Origin: Fragilaria crotonensis
Taxonomy: Eukaryota > Bacillariophyta > Fragilariophyceae > Fragilariales > Fragilariaceae
DNA: 64,000 bases
Reading direction: 5' to 3'
Assembly: GCA_022925895.1 (NCBI GenBank)
Contig: JAKSYS010000063.1
Span: 84,965 to 148,964, forward strand
Both the position numbers and the translations under genes were made by a program. Shown here one piece after another: positions 43,193 through 53,700 of this stretch. The stretch's first letter is position 1; the number at the start of each line of letters is the position of its first letter. The notes beneath the pieces were generated by a model that ran no database searches, was not told the origin of the DNA, and worked only from the letters and a program-made list of their open reading frames with translations.

Positions 43193-43298
43193 GTTATAAA
43201 CGACTTCCTTTGTCATCATTATTATCGTTAGGATCCGACTAGCATTCTAGTACCAGGTTCAAGCCTTCCGTACAGTCGAATACTACGGCATTTCAACA
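42982..43298 (+). repeat. 3' LTR of A
   Basis: This 317-bp uninterrupted LTR starts TGTTGG and ends CAACA, followed by CACAT. It carries the 3' end of Pol and the LTR hairpin (43149-43172). Confidence 0.95.
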
Positions 43299-43303
43299 CA
43301 CAT

Positions 43304-43485
43304 ACCACATACCACATACCCACACAATAGGTCGTACCTGGTATGTACCGGTAACGGTAATCGAGTGTGAGTGTCGAGTCTTGTTGGAGATTTCAAGGTT
43401 TCAAGGACGAAGTGTTGGCGTGTACTCGGAGTATCTCTACCTTCGTAAAACAGAACACAAAAATTGTCCATACCTACATCAAACG
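43304..43485. other. Short intergenic region upstream of the EGF gene
   Basis: It begins with ACATACC repeats next to the element A target site. No regulatory motif is assigned. Confidence 0.5.
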
Positions 43486-44309
43486 ATGGTGTCTGTCGTC
43501 GTTGTCGTCGTCGTCTCCACCTCGTCGCTGCTATCGTTGGCCAGAGGTTCTCCTCTTCGCGAATTGTCAAGCACAGACATGCATGCGATTCCAAATCTGA
43601 ACGTTTTGGAATGCACACAACACTGTCAAAATGGAGGAACCTGTGTTGTACTTCACAGCAAGACAATGACATCAACAACGAGTGCCGTTCCTTCCAGAGT
43701 TCATAGCAGCAATCAAAAATCGATCCTTAAGCAAAGATGCAAATGTCCTCCAGGCTATGGTGGTCTCTCCTGCGAAACTCAAGTCACAGCTTGTTTTTCC
43801 CGATTCGAAACGAAATTCTTCTGTCAAGCAGATTCACCTTGCCTAGCAAACAAGGCAGGAAGTGCGTTTTGCGACTGTAGCCAAGCCAGTTCTGAAAGCG
43901 CTTTTGCCGGTCTCGATTGTGACTTTTCAGCAACAGAGTACTGTACCGATGATGGAGGTATCTCTAAGCTTGCATTTTGCACCAACGGAGGGACATGCTA
44001 TCGTACGTCGATGACGATACCACGGACAATCACCCGGGATGTATCTGCCCTTTTGGATTTACCGGAAGTCATTGTGAGTATTCGGATGGAATGGTGCCCT
44101 CACTTGAAGAGACGACTGCAGTCAAATCAGCTTCTCCTACGAGTAGCCTTCAGGCCTTCAGCACTTTCATCATATCATTGGTTGTTCTAGGGCTTCTCAT
44201 TCTGGCCTTCTTGATTGGACGATGGTGGTGTTTCACAAAGAATCACGGCCTAGATCAAGACTACGTCTACGATTACAATTTTGGGGAGAGAGAGGAGGTA
44301 GTTGCATAG
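43486..44309 (+). CDS. Type I membrane protein with EGF-like repeats (one apparent frameshift)
   Basis: ATG 43486 gives a signal peptide (MVSVVVVVVVSTSSLLSLARG). A first EGF module follows: CTQHCQNGGTCVV...RCKCPPGYGGLSC. A partial Cys-rich unit (FFCQADSPCLANKAGSAFCDC) and a second EGF module start (FCTNGGTCYR) come next. The frame is then lost at 43997-44010. In the next frame the module continues as NHPGCICPFGFTGSHCEYS, followed by a transmembrane segment (FIISLVVLGLLILAFLIG) and a short acidic tail to the stop at 44307-44309. One base separates the frames, and no intron can be drawn. Extracellular binding is the likely role; the ligand is unknown. Confidence 0.78.
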
Positions 44310-44403
44310 CATGTAGGAAACCTAAACAGAGTGTATTAGTGTACAGTATAATTGTTGGCTATAGTCTCAATGCATCTAATGAAGGCGACAGATACGGCGA
44401 ACT

Positions 44404-46094
44404 CTATAATGACCCGCTTGACGAACCACCTCTACCGTCCGAGGGCTGCGTGCCAACTCCCGATGACGGGCTGCCATCTGTCGGTGAACTAGTTGGAGGC
44501 GCGGTCGATGCAATTGCTTCCCTGATACCTCCAATTTCGCAATGCATTGGCAGTACACCTCCGATCATCATGGAATCGTCGTCACGATACACAATACGTG
44601 ATTTGTCATAGGTACGGACTTGATCACCATCAAACTCACAGCCTAGCGTGAGAAATTGGTTCATATCAGTTTCCGTCGCAAGGCCGATGCCCCATTCTTC
44701 ATATTCTTGCAACTTCTTTCGGCGGTGGATTGCCGTTCTCGTAAATGCCATCGACGCGAACAAAGTAAATAAAAACAGGCCCAGACCAATCCAGCGACTA
44801 GGGTCCCAATCTACCACGTCTACGCCGGCTGATTCCACTGCCTCATCACTGGAACTACTGGAATCAGATGCCAAATTGGCATACTTCTCTTCGCCAGGCA
44901 GACTGACCGCCACTAAACGAGGAAAAATTTCGCGAAGGGCTTCGAAGAATTCGCCGGACTTGACGGCGTCCACAACCGATTCCAGGACCAGTTTCGTATG
45001 TAAGTGGAATTGGTTTCGTTCGTATAATAGGAAACAGTGTACATCCACCAAACAACGCCCTCGTGTTCGCCCACAAGCCTCTCGGTTTCTGTGGTATTGC
45101 ATTCGGGGATGCTCTCCTCCAGAACAACATCGCCCCCTCGATAATCAAACGTTGGATCCGTATCGGATTCATCAAAATCCTCCTCCTCGTCTTCCTTGTC
45201 TTCCATAATAACAGTGAAGTTTGTTCGTTCATGGATGACATGTGCCATGACTTGCTTAACATGAAACATGAAACGATATGCAGGACTATGCGGAACTCGC
45301 CCGTCGTCGTCTTCCGAGTGTTTAGGCTTGTCGTGAGACTCATCTTGAGAGTCTTCGTCAGACTCATGTGGATGTCTACGTAAGGGCGGGAGAGCGCAGC
45401 TCACCTGGCATGCAATCAGATGCCGAGTATTGTTTTTCACGAAGTCCAAGTTGAAGGGAGGATACGAATCTGGTTCTTTCGTCGGAACGAGAGTCGTGCC
45501 CGAGGTCACCTCTGATGACGAATTATTTCCTGAAGGCGCCACCACTACTGCTGCCAACGTTGGCGCTTTCGTAGGTCGTTTCGTTGGACGACGTGTCGTT
45601 GGTATCCTGGTCGTGTTCTGTGAGGTTGGACGACTGGTCGGTGCCCTGCTGGGAGCTTCCGTCTCTGTTGGTGATATCGTCGGAGAAATATTCGACACAG
45701 AATCGTCCCACTGTTCCGGATACGAGGGAGATGAGGTATCACCAAAGTTCATGACATCTTCACATTTTTCAAAGTATCGGTTCGATGTTCCACCGTCGCC
45801 ACCATTGCCACCATCAGAACGAGAATTGGCATAGGCCCCATCTGGTGAAAAGGTTCCATCCGGTGAAACTAGTTTTCCATCTTCATCCAAACACAAAACT
45901 ACCGCTGGCTCATAAATGGCACCATCACCATCTCCGTTGGTTTCATTGTCTTCGGAATTGAGTCTTCGGACAAATTTGTTGGGCAAAGTTGCGAGCGACG
46001 ATGCATCCACAACGCGGAAATAACGCCCGTCTCGGATTGGAATGGTTGTGATTAATAGTATTCGTGCATATAAACACGTTGATGACACCCTCAT
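44404..46094 (-). CDS. Membrane protein with Thr/Pro-rich stalk (one apparent frameshift)
   Basis: Read from the ATG at 46094 (MRVSSTCLYARILLITTIPI), a signal sequence. A region with LCLDEDGKLVSPDG follows, then a stalk of PTxRPT repeats (SPTISPTETEAPSRAPTSRP) typical of diatom secreted proteins. The part YRFMFHVKQVMAHVIHERTN ends with YYTNETNSTYI near 45010. There the frame changes and goes on as TKLVLESVVDAVKSGEFFEA. A membrane segment (WIGLGLFLFTLFASMAF) follows, then a cytoplasmic tail with YEEWGIGLATETDMN and CEFDGDQVRTYDKSRIVY. The stop is at 44404. No known domain is recognised. It is convergent with the EGF protein, with 94 bp between the stops. Confidence 0.7.
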
Positions 46095-46259
46095 TTTGCT
46101 GCGGAGAACCTCGCTTCCCTCGCTCGACTCACAACTCGCAACTGAGCTCTTTTTTCGAACGAAGCGATGCGGATGATGATGTAATAGTAGTATTTCGGAA
46201 TGAGTGAGTGGGCCTGGAGTTTCACTGGTTTCATTTACTAGTACAATTTGTACCTTCAC

Positions 46260-46667
46260 TGGTACGTTGGAGGTTTAAGGTTTCACATGTATGTACAAGC
46301 ATTCATACTCCCTCTAGAGTAGCACCTACACTAGCATGCATATCATACACTTTATTACTCTACCGTAGTACCTGGTAGTACGCGTGTAGAGTAGTACAAA
46401 GTAAAACTTTCTGTAGTAGAGTAGGGTAAGTAGACTACTACTAGGGGTACACCATACTCGGAGTACAGCCCACAGCCCACAGTATGCTCATCTTGCCTGT
46501 GGCTAGTGACGTCATCACGAGAGTCGGTTCGTATGCGTTGAGTGAGAACGGTGACAGCTGACAACAGCCAATGCGACACATACAATTCCAGGATAGTCCG
46601 CTAAATGACGGTTTATTCTGGGGTGAATAAAGAAATTTTTGTCTTCCTGGTTCCTGGTACCAAAAAA
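46260..46667. other. Intergenic region
   Basis: No gene. GTAC-type words (TACCTGGTAGTACGCG near 46371) are dense. It is bounded on the right by the H1 element. Confidence 0.5.
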
Positions 46668-46952
46668 GGCCTTATACGAAAACTCGAGAAACAAAAACAA
46701 AAATCGTAGTCACCTTCGTTGGTGTTTTTTGGATTTACCTGCCTTATAGTGAATCGCAACAAAACAGTCAATCGAATGAGTCAAATACCAAATCCTGTTC
46801 AAGATCCTTGCATCGTCCGATAAATAATACGAAGATCTTTAATTTCGAGCCATTACCTCCACAAAACTCAATTTTGTTTTCCTTTGTCCTCTTGTAATTG
46901 CCTCCTTGTCTCTCTGCTGCACGTTGTTGTTACTTGTTCTCTCCATATCTTC

Positions 46953-48845
46953 ATGAGGCCTGTATCTACTAGTAATAGGAAGAAGGCATCGTCACCCATG
47001 AAGTTTCTCGGCGGGGCTTCGCTTCAAAAGGAGCTTCAAGGTTTTGCAAGTTTTGTCTCCTTTCCGAATGCCTGTTTCCGAAACGGTACGGCGATGACAA
47101 AGCATACACAAGAAAGATTAATTGCTGACCAGTACTTTGGTATTCATGGCGATCCGGATTCTGTCGGTCTCAGTCAACAACTTGTTGACGGTACGGGTCT
47201 GTTTGCGTATATGTACGACACTGCTGACATCGTGCAACAAACAAGCAATCAGCAGACAGCTGCATCGGCGGGTGGCAATAATCGCAACCAATCCGCCACA
47301 ACACTTATATTGAAACCGTTCCTTCATTGGATTCCCGACACGAGTATCTTTGTTGGAAGTCAACCACATCACATCAATCTGACACTGCTGCAGTCGAACT
47401 CCATGCTACTGAACAAATGCACACCTATCAAAGGCAGATCTCTTCTCTCTCGTGCACAAGAGCACATAAAAAACGGAAAAAAGGCGCTTTCGGCAGTAGT
47501 GAACAAAAGGACGAGTCCATACAAGTCGTATGCAACAACTGGCAATCTTCCGTCTGGGATGTCTATGGACGACTACTATGTCTATGTAAGAAAGCGTATG
47601 TTTGTTATGCTTGTGACTAACCCTGAGAGGAGCAAGGCAATGACAACAACTACTTTACCCGCAGTGGTCTCGACAACTACAACACGTGCATCTCCTGTTG
47701 GTGTGTCCATCGCCATTCCAGATGGTGACCGTTTAAGCAGAGAAGGAGGAATTCACGATGACGCCTCCACTACTGCCACCAGCTTAATCAGTGCCACCAC
47801 GAATGTGAGTACAACTCACAGTACATTTGATCCACCAATCGATGCCGAGGAGGAGGAGGGTGGTGGCGAAGAAGACGAACTCACATTCAACGACGACGAG
47901 GAGTTTGATGATGGGGGTGATTTAATGCCAGATGACTGGACATTCCCAGGTTTCATTGCGTTTGCTTTACTTGGTCCTATCGTCCCGCCACCTATGATTC
48001 CATATCGCTCCGAGCTGCTTATGACTGTGCTTCCCTCGCAGGATTCTAGCGATAGTCGTGCTGCCCTCCGCTTAGCGGAAAGAGACAGCAAAAGGAAGGC
48101 GACCGTGATTGAAAGCAAGGGTACTGTTCCTGACGTGCTTGGAGTACAAGAACCTCGTCAGGTCAGTACCATTCTGCCAGATGCAACTTCGATGCAACAA
48201 AAAATAATGATCGCAGGAATCGCTCAATCGAAGATGCTAATTGAGCAACGACAACACTTTAAAATGAACGATAGGGTGTTGTCGTTGTATCAGAAAAAGG
48301 TGTCAGCTCAACGAATGCTAATCAATGAACAAAAGTACATGATTAGCATCACCGCAATCGATGACCCTGAACGAAAACTGCAGATTCAAAATCTGAAGGC
48401 AATGAATGACGGACTGAAGACTGCGGTTGCAGAATTAATTGGCGCCGAAGAAGAGATTGTTGCGAAGGATCTTGCGGCCTCTACAAAACAAAAAGCGTCG
48501 AATAATTTCATTGACCTAACCATCGCAAGAGTGCTTGGTGGCGATGGCGACAACAACGATTCTTGCAAAACACCATTTAAAATTGATCTCACTTTGGATG
48601 ACAAGGGAAAGGAGAAGACTACTTCCGCGACTCCGATTTCGTCCAACAAAAAATCAAGGTTGTTGTGTGCTGCTGACGATAGGAACAACATCACAACTCC
48701 AGCAGCATCAGAAGCTTCAGCAACGACATCATCGTCGGTATACGAAGAAACCCATGCCCACCTCGTCGGATTTTCCATTCCAACATGGCATTTAAAGAAT
48801 GATGAAGGGTCTCCACTTCTTGACGACAATAATGATGGGGGGTGA
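46953..48845 (+). CDS. Accessory protein of Harbinger element H1
   Basis: Read from the ATG at 46953, 630 residues. The N-terminus contains MKFLGGASLQKELQGFASF, HWIPDTSIFVG and YATTGNLPSGMSMDDYYVYV. An acidic stretch (EEEEGGGEEDELTFNDDEEF), a short motif (TFPGFIAFALLGPIVPPPMI) and a coiled coil (MIAGIAQSKMLIEQRQHFKM, then EQKYMI and AELIGAEEEIVAKDL) follow. All these blocks recur in H2's protein. No MYB-like or other known domain is visible, unlike the second protein of typical plant Harbingers. Function is unknown; DNA binding or transposase partnering is inferred from position. Confidence 0.75.
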   Translation: MRPVSTSNRKKASSPMKFLGGASLQKELQGFASFVSFPNACFRNGTAMTKHTQERLIADQYFGIHGDPDSVGLSQQLVDGTGLFAYMYDTADIVQQTSNQQTAASAGGNNRNQSATTLILKPFLHWIPDTSIFVGSQPHHINLTLLQSNSMLLNKCTPIKGRSLLSRAQEHIKNGKKALSAVVNKRTSPYKSYATTGNLPSGMSMDDYYVYVRKRMFVMLVTNPERSKAMTTTTLPAVVSTTTTRASPVGVSIAIPDGDRLSREGGIHDDASTTATSLISATTNVSTTHSTFDPPIDAEEEEGGGEEDELTFNDDEEFDDGGDLMPDDWTFPGFIAFALLGPIVPPPMIPYRSELLMTVLPSQDSSDSRAALRLAERDSKRKATVIESKGTVPDVLGVQEPRQVSTILPDATSMQQKIMIAGIAQSKMLIEQRQHFKMNDRVLSLYQKKVSAQRMLINEQKYMISITAIDDPERKLQIQNLKAMNDGLKTAVAELIGAEEEIVAKDLAASTKQKASNNFIDLTIARVLGGDGDNNDSCKTPFKIDLTLDDKGKEKTTSATPISSNKKSRLLCAADDRNNITTPAASEASATTSSSVYEETHAHLVGFSIPTWHLKNDEGSPLLDDNNDGG

Positions 48846-49331
48846 TCACCATCTACACGAATAACAAAGCAACGAAATTTGTTGGAGAAAGGGCAGTACG
48901 ACAAGCACTGACAATCTATAGTTACTTATGCATTGCGGTTACAGCAGCACCTAGCTAGTAGTTCACTTTGTGACATCGTTAGATGTAGTATTGTTACTAG
49001 TAGAGTTATTCACGATCAAGTGCTGCTGTTGTCGTTGTCGTTTCCCTTCGTGACGTTGTTAGATGTTTTGGTACCGTTGGCCATTTTATTTCGCGACGCC
49101 GATATGCGATGTCAAAGTGAATGATGAGTCGTCGTCTAAATTCAGCTAGGGACAGAGACCGAACTAACGTTGCTCCTGAATTGGACGTCGAGTTATTGTT
49201 GTCGTGTGCTTCATCCAGAGGAATGTCTTCGGAAACGTTGCTGTTGTTGGTGTCCGCGGCAAGCACAGTATCCGTTCCTGGTCCCATTCCCGACAAATCA
49301 TACGATCGCATTGCCACAGGATTGTGTAGAT

Positions 49332-50840
49332 TCATAATTGCTCGGGGATGACCGCAAAGTCATCTGGATCATGCTCACCAAGTGGTCCATCCCAGTCACT
49401 AGATGGCACGGAAGGATCAGAAGTGGGAATTCCATTATTCCAATTATTGGTGAATCCATCTGTTTCGAGAAGCCAGTTGTGCAAAGCACAACATGTTAGA
49501 AAAATCTTGTCTGCCGAATCTAGTACGCCTGACAGTCGTATGCCTGTCTTAAGGATTCGCCATCGCCCTTTGAGGATGCCGAACGAACATTCGACATCCT
49601 TTCGCATCGACTCCAGCCAAGCCGAGAAACGAATTTCGATTCTGCTGCTTGTTGTCTTTATTGGCGGCACCGTAGTTGGCCATGCAAGGTATCCATTATC
49701 CACCAACAACCATGCCCCCTGATATGTTCTTGTTACAACTGTGGGCTTTTGTTGAGTTGTGTTGCCGCCATTCTCTTCGTAGAGATCGAAAAACATATCA
49801 TTCATGATGTGCCCATCCTTCAGGTCCGTCATAAAGTTGTCAAATAGTGCGAGGGTTTTGTCGTTCCAACGTGCCGGATGACCTGCGGTCGTAGCCAGAA
49901 TCTGTCGACGGTGATTGACCGTAATATTGTACGTCCTTGCCGTGTGCGACATCTTGAAACCGATGTGCGTTTGGCGAAGACGATATTGCACACGTTCAAG
50001 CATGATGTGAGTTGCATCGGTGCTTCCAATTGCTCCTGGAAATCCAGCCATCGAATACTCTGATGTGTGATGTCTTGCCTCATCACATGTTGTCGGCGGC
50101 CGACTATACTCGGTGTACAATACAGTACTCCCAAACGCAATGAACGAGTGAAAGAACACTCTGATTGTCTCCTGACTGATCGACGTATTCTCCGACAAGT
50201 CATCAAAAGTCCAACCTCTACCTAGGTATCGAAGGGACGTCAACAGCAACAATGAGATAGGAGTTGTTTCGATTCGCGACCACGGATTCACTTTTCCAGC
50301 ATGCCACCGAGCAAACGAAGGCTCTGACTCCAGTCGTTGGTGTAGTTGAACAAACTGTTCGTACGGGAGCCGAAAGCGCAAACGAAATATCTTGTGAAAA
50401 TGCGGATCTCCGAGATCTGGGTGAAGTACATACTGGCTATACCAAAATGTCTGTCTTGGAAGACAAGGGCGTTTGGAACCATCTTCGTCGGTCCACATTG
50501 CTACCTTCTTTGGTCCACGACGCTTCTTGATGCTGGCATCTTCTTGTCCTTCTGGTGCACTGTCGTTTTGGCCTTCAGACACCACTGCTGCACCCCCGCC
50601 TGCTGTAGCTTCAAGGTGCACCATGTTTAACATTGTTTCTACAACGCAATCGACAACGTCTTCGCTGTCGTCATCATGATTGTCACAATCGGCACCAACA
50701 TCCATTCTTCTTGTCGAAGACAAACAATCGTCTTGGAGCAGGTTCGTAGCAAGCCCATCGTCCCAGTCGAACTCAACGAGTGCATCTGGACCCGAAGCAC
50801 CACCACTGTCCAAAAAGAAGTCTCCTTGCTCAGATGACAT
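49332..50840 (-). CDS. Harbinger-type DDE transposase of H1
   Basis: The product has 502 residues, frame intact. The N-terminal 130 residues are acidic. From 140 a helical domain leads into the DDE_4-type core: Asp275 (IGSTDATHIML), Asp381 (LLVDNGYL) and Glu417 (RKDVECSFGILKGRWRIL). YNITVNHRRQIL separates the first two. A typical RLRFRLPY block lies near 155, with RYLGRGWTFDDLSE at 204. It is homologous along its length to the H2 transposase. Confidence 0.9.
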   Translation of the reverse strand: MSSEQGDFFLDSGGASGPDALVEFDWDDGLATNLLQDDCLSSTRRMDVGADCDNHDDDSEDVVDCVVETMLNMVHLEATAGGGAAVVSEGQNDSAPEGQEDASIKKRRGPKKVAMWTDEDGSKRPCLPRQTFWYSQYVLHPDLGDPHFHKIFRLRFRLPYEQFVQLHQRLESEPSFARWHAGKVNPWSRIETTPISLLLLTSLRYLGRGWTFDDLSENTSISQETIRVFFHSFIAFGSTVLYTEYSRPPTTCDEARHHTSEYSMAGFPGAIGSTDATHIMLERVQYRLRQTHIGFKMSHTARTYNITVNHRRQILATTAGHPARWNDKTLALFDNFMTDLKDGHIMNDMFFDLYEENGGNTTQQKPTVVTRTYQGAWLLVDNGYLAWPTTVPPIKTTSSRIEIRFSAWLESMRKDVECSFGILKGRWRILKTGIRLSGVLDSADKIFLTCCALHNWLLETDGFTNNWNNGIPTSDPSVPSSDWDGPLGEHDPDDFAVIPEQL

Positions 50841-51127
50841 GCTGGAAATGAAGGAGGTTGAGGGATTCGGAAGAAATAGAAAAAGAAGTACTGCCGATAA
50901 AACAGTTTCTGGAAAGTGAGAACGTAATCTCTTGTTCCTTGCGGTTGCTTCTTGCTCATCGCTTAAAAATTGTCGCTTGTTTCCTCGCTGAATCTTCGAA
51001 ACCTGCTCATCTCATCCTTCTTCATCCTGCATATGATGAGTCAACCCAGCATCATTCTCGATCTGTCAAACGCTCTGATTTATACGTTGATCATTGATCA
51101 ACATTCATCGCGAAATAATGAGTAGTA

Positions 51128-51175
51128 TGTCATATGATGTATGATGTAATGATGTATGATGTATGATGTATGAGT
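51128..51175 (+). repeat. Microsatellite-like ATGATGT repeat
   Basis: TGTCATATGATGTATGATGT continues as repeated ATGATGT-type units. It is in the region upstream of the H1 transposase. Confidence 0.7.
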
Positions 51176-51850
51176 ATCGGAGTACCAGACAAGGGTACGG
51201 AGATACACGTACGTGAGATGGAATCCAAGGTTTGCATGATTGCTTAAAAATCATATGATAGGAATCTAACTTTTCTGTTCATACTTTTTGGACCGACAGA
51301 AGTGGTTTTCACTTCTGTCAGCAATGGGTTATGTTTCATGGTCCGACAGGAAAAATATATTTTTCGTTATTGTTTTTGTTGTGGATAAGGAGGCCAAATG
51401 CGACAAAACAGGGGGAAACGCGGAGTAATTATGAATTTTGTTTTTGTTTATGTTACGTATAAGGGTGGGCCTTAGGCTGATCCTTATCGAAGGACAAAAC
51501 AAAAACAAAACTGCCCGAAAACCCTTGTTTTGTTTTTGTCACGAAAAAACTCGTCCCTTATCGAAGACATATCAATAACGAATCCCCAGGACAGTTCTGT
51601 AGAGCCCAACACAATAACCTATCTCCGACGAATGTGACTTTCACTTCTGTCGGGTGTTTTTTAATAACAGAAGTGATCTGCAGCCTCATGGATTCCAGAT
51701 TCTGTGATATCTTTGAGGCAAATCGAGAATTCTCGTCAGCTTCGTTTGACAGATGGCTGATAGATTTGTTCTTCTTCAGAAAATCTTTCATACACTCGCT
51801 CGTTGCCACAATTCTTGGATCATACTAAATTTTCATCATACGACAGTTTG

Positions 51851-53533
51851 ATGTCTGGCTGGAGGAGGGAACAACAAGAAGGTATGTCCCTTTTGCCCAT
51901 TGCTGATTCCAGTACGGTGAAAGGGTTTGCTGACTTCGTGCGAGCCCTGCAGCATGAGAAGCACATGTGCGACGACAACGCCAGTGATCATGATGATGAA
52001 CTTGACTTTGTTGACGTAATGGTTGCTGGTATCACAGTCATGACGCAGCTACCAGTGGAACCACCGTCATGTCCCACCAGGCCCATATCCGTCATCGGAG
52101 CTGCTGAGTTCCCTTCTTCGGTGCCAACGAAGAAGAAGAGGAAGTACAAGAGCGGATCTATACTATGGACGAATCCAACCACTGGGATTTTATCTCGCCT
52201 TTCTCCATATATGAGCCAGTGGTACATCTACTACATCCAACATGCACCTTCTCAAGACCCTCGTTTCCTCTGCAAGTTCCGCCTACGATTCCGAGTTCCA
52301 TATGGCTACTTTCAGGAGCTGTCAGCTGAGCTTGAAGAAAGAGAAGAGTTCCGACCGTGGTGGACTGGTGCGACTGATGGTCTTGGCAAACCATCGACGC
52401 CAATTACTCTCCTTGTCCTTACGGCTCTTCGCTACATCGGACGAGCATGGACACTGGACGACTTATCGGAGAATGCTTGCATTGGTGAAGAAGTCGTTCG
52501 ACGTTTCCTCCACAAGTTTCTGAGGTATGCGAGTACTGTGCTCTACCACCGATACGTAGTTTCTCCATCAACAGAGGAAGAAGCTCGCCATCACATGGCT
52601 GAGTACTCAGATGCCGGTTTACCTGGGGCTGTTGGCTCTACTGATGCCACTCACATTCTCTTGGAGCGTGTGCCAAACAAGCATCGCCAAGCCCATCTGG
52701 GCTTTAAGTCCTCGCACACTTCAAGGGCATACAACATCACGGTAAATCACCGTCGCCGAATTCTTGCCAGTACTGAAGGATCACCAGCAAGGTGGAACGA
52801 TATGACACTGGCAACATTTGACCCGTTCATGCAAGGATTGCATGAAGGAAGTATTCTGCAAGATGTCGTGTTCTCCTTGTATGCCTACAATTCCAATGGC
52901 GAGGTTTTCCAACAGCGATACCGTGGAGGATGGCTGCTTGTCGATAATGGTTACTTAGCTCACTCAACAACTGTCCCTCCCTTCAAGACCACAAATAGTA
53001 GAGCCGAGATAAGGTTTTCAACGTGGTTGGAAAGTTTGCGGAAAGATGTAGAGTGTACCTTTGGTATTCTCAAGGGCCGTTGGCGCATTCTAAAGTCTGG
53101 CATAAGAATACATGGCACTGACGGTCCAGACCAAGTATTTCTGACGTGCTGTGCTTTGCACAACAAGCTTTTGGATATCGATGGCCTAGACGAACAATGG
53201 GAACAAGGTGTGCAAAGTATTTGGTCAACTGCATACGACAACGACGATGGTGACACTGATGACATGGGGGACGACAGCTCTCATGAATCCGAGATACCTT
53301 CGGTTCTTCCTGATGCTATTCTGCGCTTACAGAACCCGGCAACTGAACGACGATACGGAGTAAGCGACAATGAGCAAATTGACCGATCAGAGGATATTCC
53401 GACGCCAGCAGTGATATTAGATACAACAGTTGCTGGCGATCATGGCAATGACGGAATTGTGGAGGTACGAAAATTGAGTCTGCAGGATTTCCGCCACAGG
53501 CAGACTTGTCGTTCACTTTTCCATTGCACTTGA
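51851..53533 (+). CDS. Harbinger-type DDE transposase of H2
   Basis: Read from the ATG at 51851, 560 residues, intact. Catalytic residues lie in GAVGSTDATHIL, LLVDNGYL and RKDVECTFGILKGRWRIL, the same DDE pattern as H1. RYIGRAWTLDDLSENA and YNITVNHRRRIL are shared with H1. A C-terminal extension of about 90 residues beyond the core is acidic and not shared in detail. Confidence 0.9.
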   Translation: MSGWRREQQEGMSLLPIADSSTVKGFADFVRALQHEKHMCDDNASDHDDELDFVDVMVAGITVMTQLPVEPPSCPTRPISVIGAAEFPSSVPTKKKRKYKSGSILWTNPTTGILSRLSPYMSQWYIYYIQHAPSQDPRFLCKFRLRFRVPYGYFQELSAELEEREEFRPWWTGATDGLGKPSTPITLLVLTALRYIGRAWTLDDLSENACIGEEVVRRFLHKFLRYASTVLYHRYVVSPSTEEEARHHMAEYSDAGLPGAVGSTDATHILLERVPNKHRQAHLGFKSSHTSRAYNITVNHRRRILASTEGSPARWNDMTLATFDPFMQGLHEGSILQDVVFSLYAYNSNGEVFQQRYRGGWLLVDNGYLAHSTTVPPFKTTNSRAEIRFSTWLESLRKDVECTFGILKGRWRILKSGIRIHGTDGPDQVFLTCCALHNKLLDIDGLDEQWEQGVQSIWSTAYDNDDGDTDDMGDDSSHESEIPSVLPDAILRLQNPATERRYGVSDNEQIDRSEDIPTPAVILDTTVAGDHGNDGIVEVRKLSLQDFRHRQTCRSLFHCT

Positions 53534-53700
53534 AGGAAATGAGGTTAAGTGGCCACGACGCTTTGTCACGAATAGAAATTAAACAGTAGTACTCCAGCAG
53601 TATCAAGAATGCTCTTATTGCTTAGTTGTTTTTCACTTTGTACTAATACGATGGCTCTTGTCGCTTAGTTGTTATGTTTTAATACGATACTACTCTGTGT

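Larger units (their letters stand above)
30016..43303 (+). mobile_element. Ty1/copia LTR retrotransposon A (interrupted in its 5' LTR by element B)
   Basis: The target duplication CACAT is at 30016-30020 and 43299-43303. The element runs from 30021 to 43298, with the LTR starting TGTTGG and ending CAACA. Removing B (30234-37386 plus one TGAGT copy) leaves about 6.1 kb, a normal copia size. The order is 5' LTR, leader ORF, gag-protease, then integrase, reverse transcriptase and RNase H. The two LTR copies differ at only two bases in 317, so insertion is recent. The pol frame is broken from gag by an apparent two-base deletion near 39685. Confidence 0.95.
46668..51471. mobile_element. PIF/Harbinger-type DNA transposon H1
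   Basis: It encodes a DDE transposase on the minus strand (49332-50840) and a coiled-coil accessory protein on the plus strand (46953-48845). The ends are inferred from imperfect inverted repeats: GGCCTTATACG...AAACAAAAACAAAA at the left and the inverse (TTTTGTTTTTGTTTATG...CGTATAAGG...GGCC) at the right. They share only parts, so limits are approximate. The right end touches H2. Confidence 0.65.

Noticed and set aside
44002-44040. An intron to explain the EGF frameshift (GTACGT donor at about 44002)
   Set aside because: No AG acceptor exists before the conserved CICPFGF block, so splicing cannot restore the frame.
43977-44309. A separate small EGF gene
   Set aside because: Its EGF half completes the module begun in the frame from 43486. 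One gene with a frameshift is simpler.
51290-51660. CRISPR-like repeats (ACTTCTGTC words)
   Set aside because: Only a few short words in both orientations, no regular spacing, and the locus is eukaryotic. Better read as subterminal Harbinger motifs.
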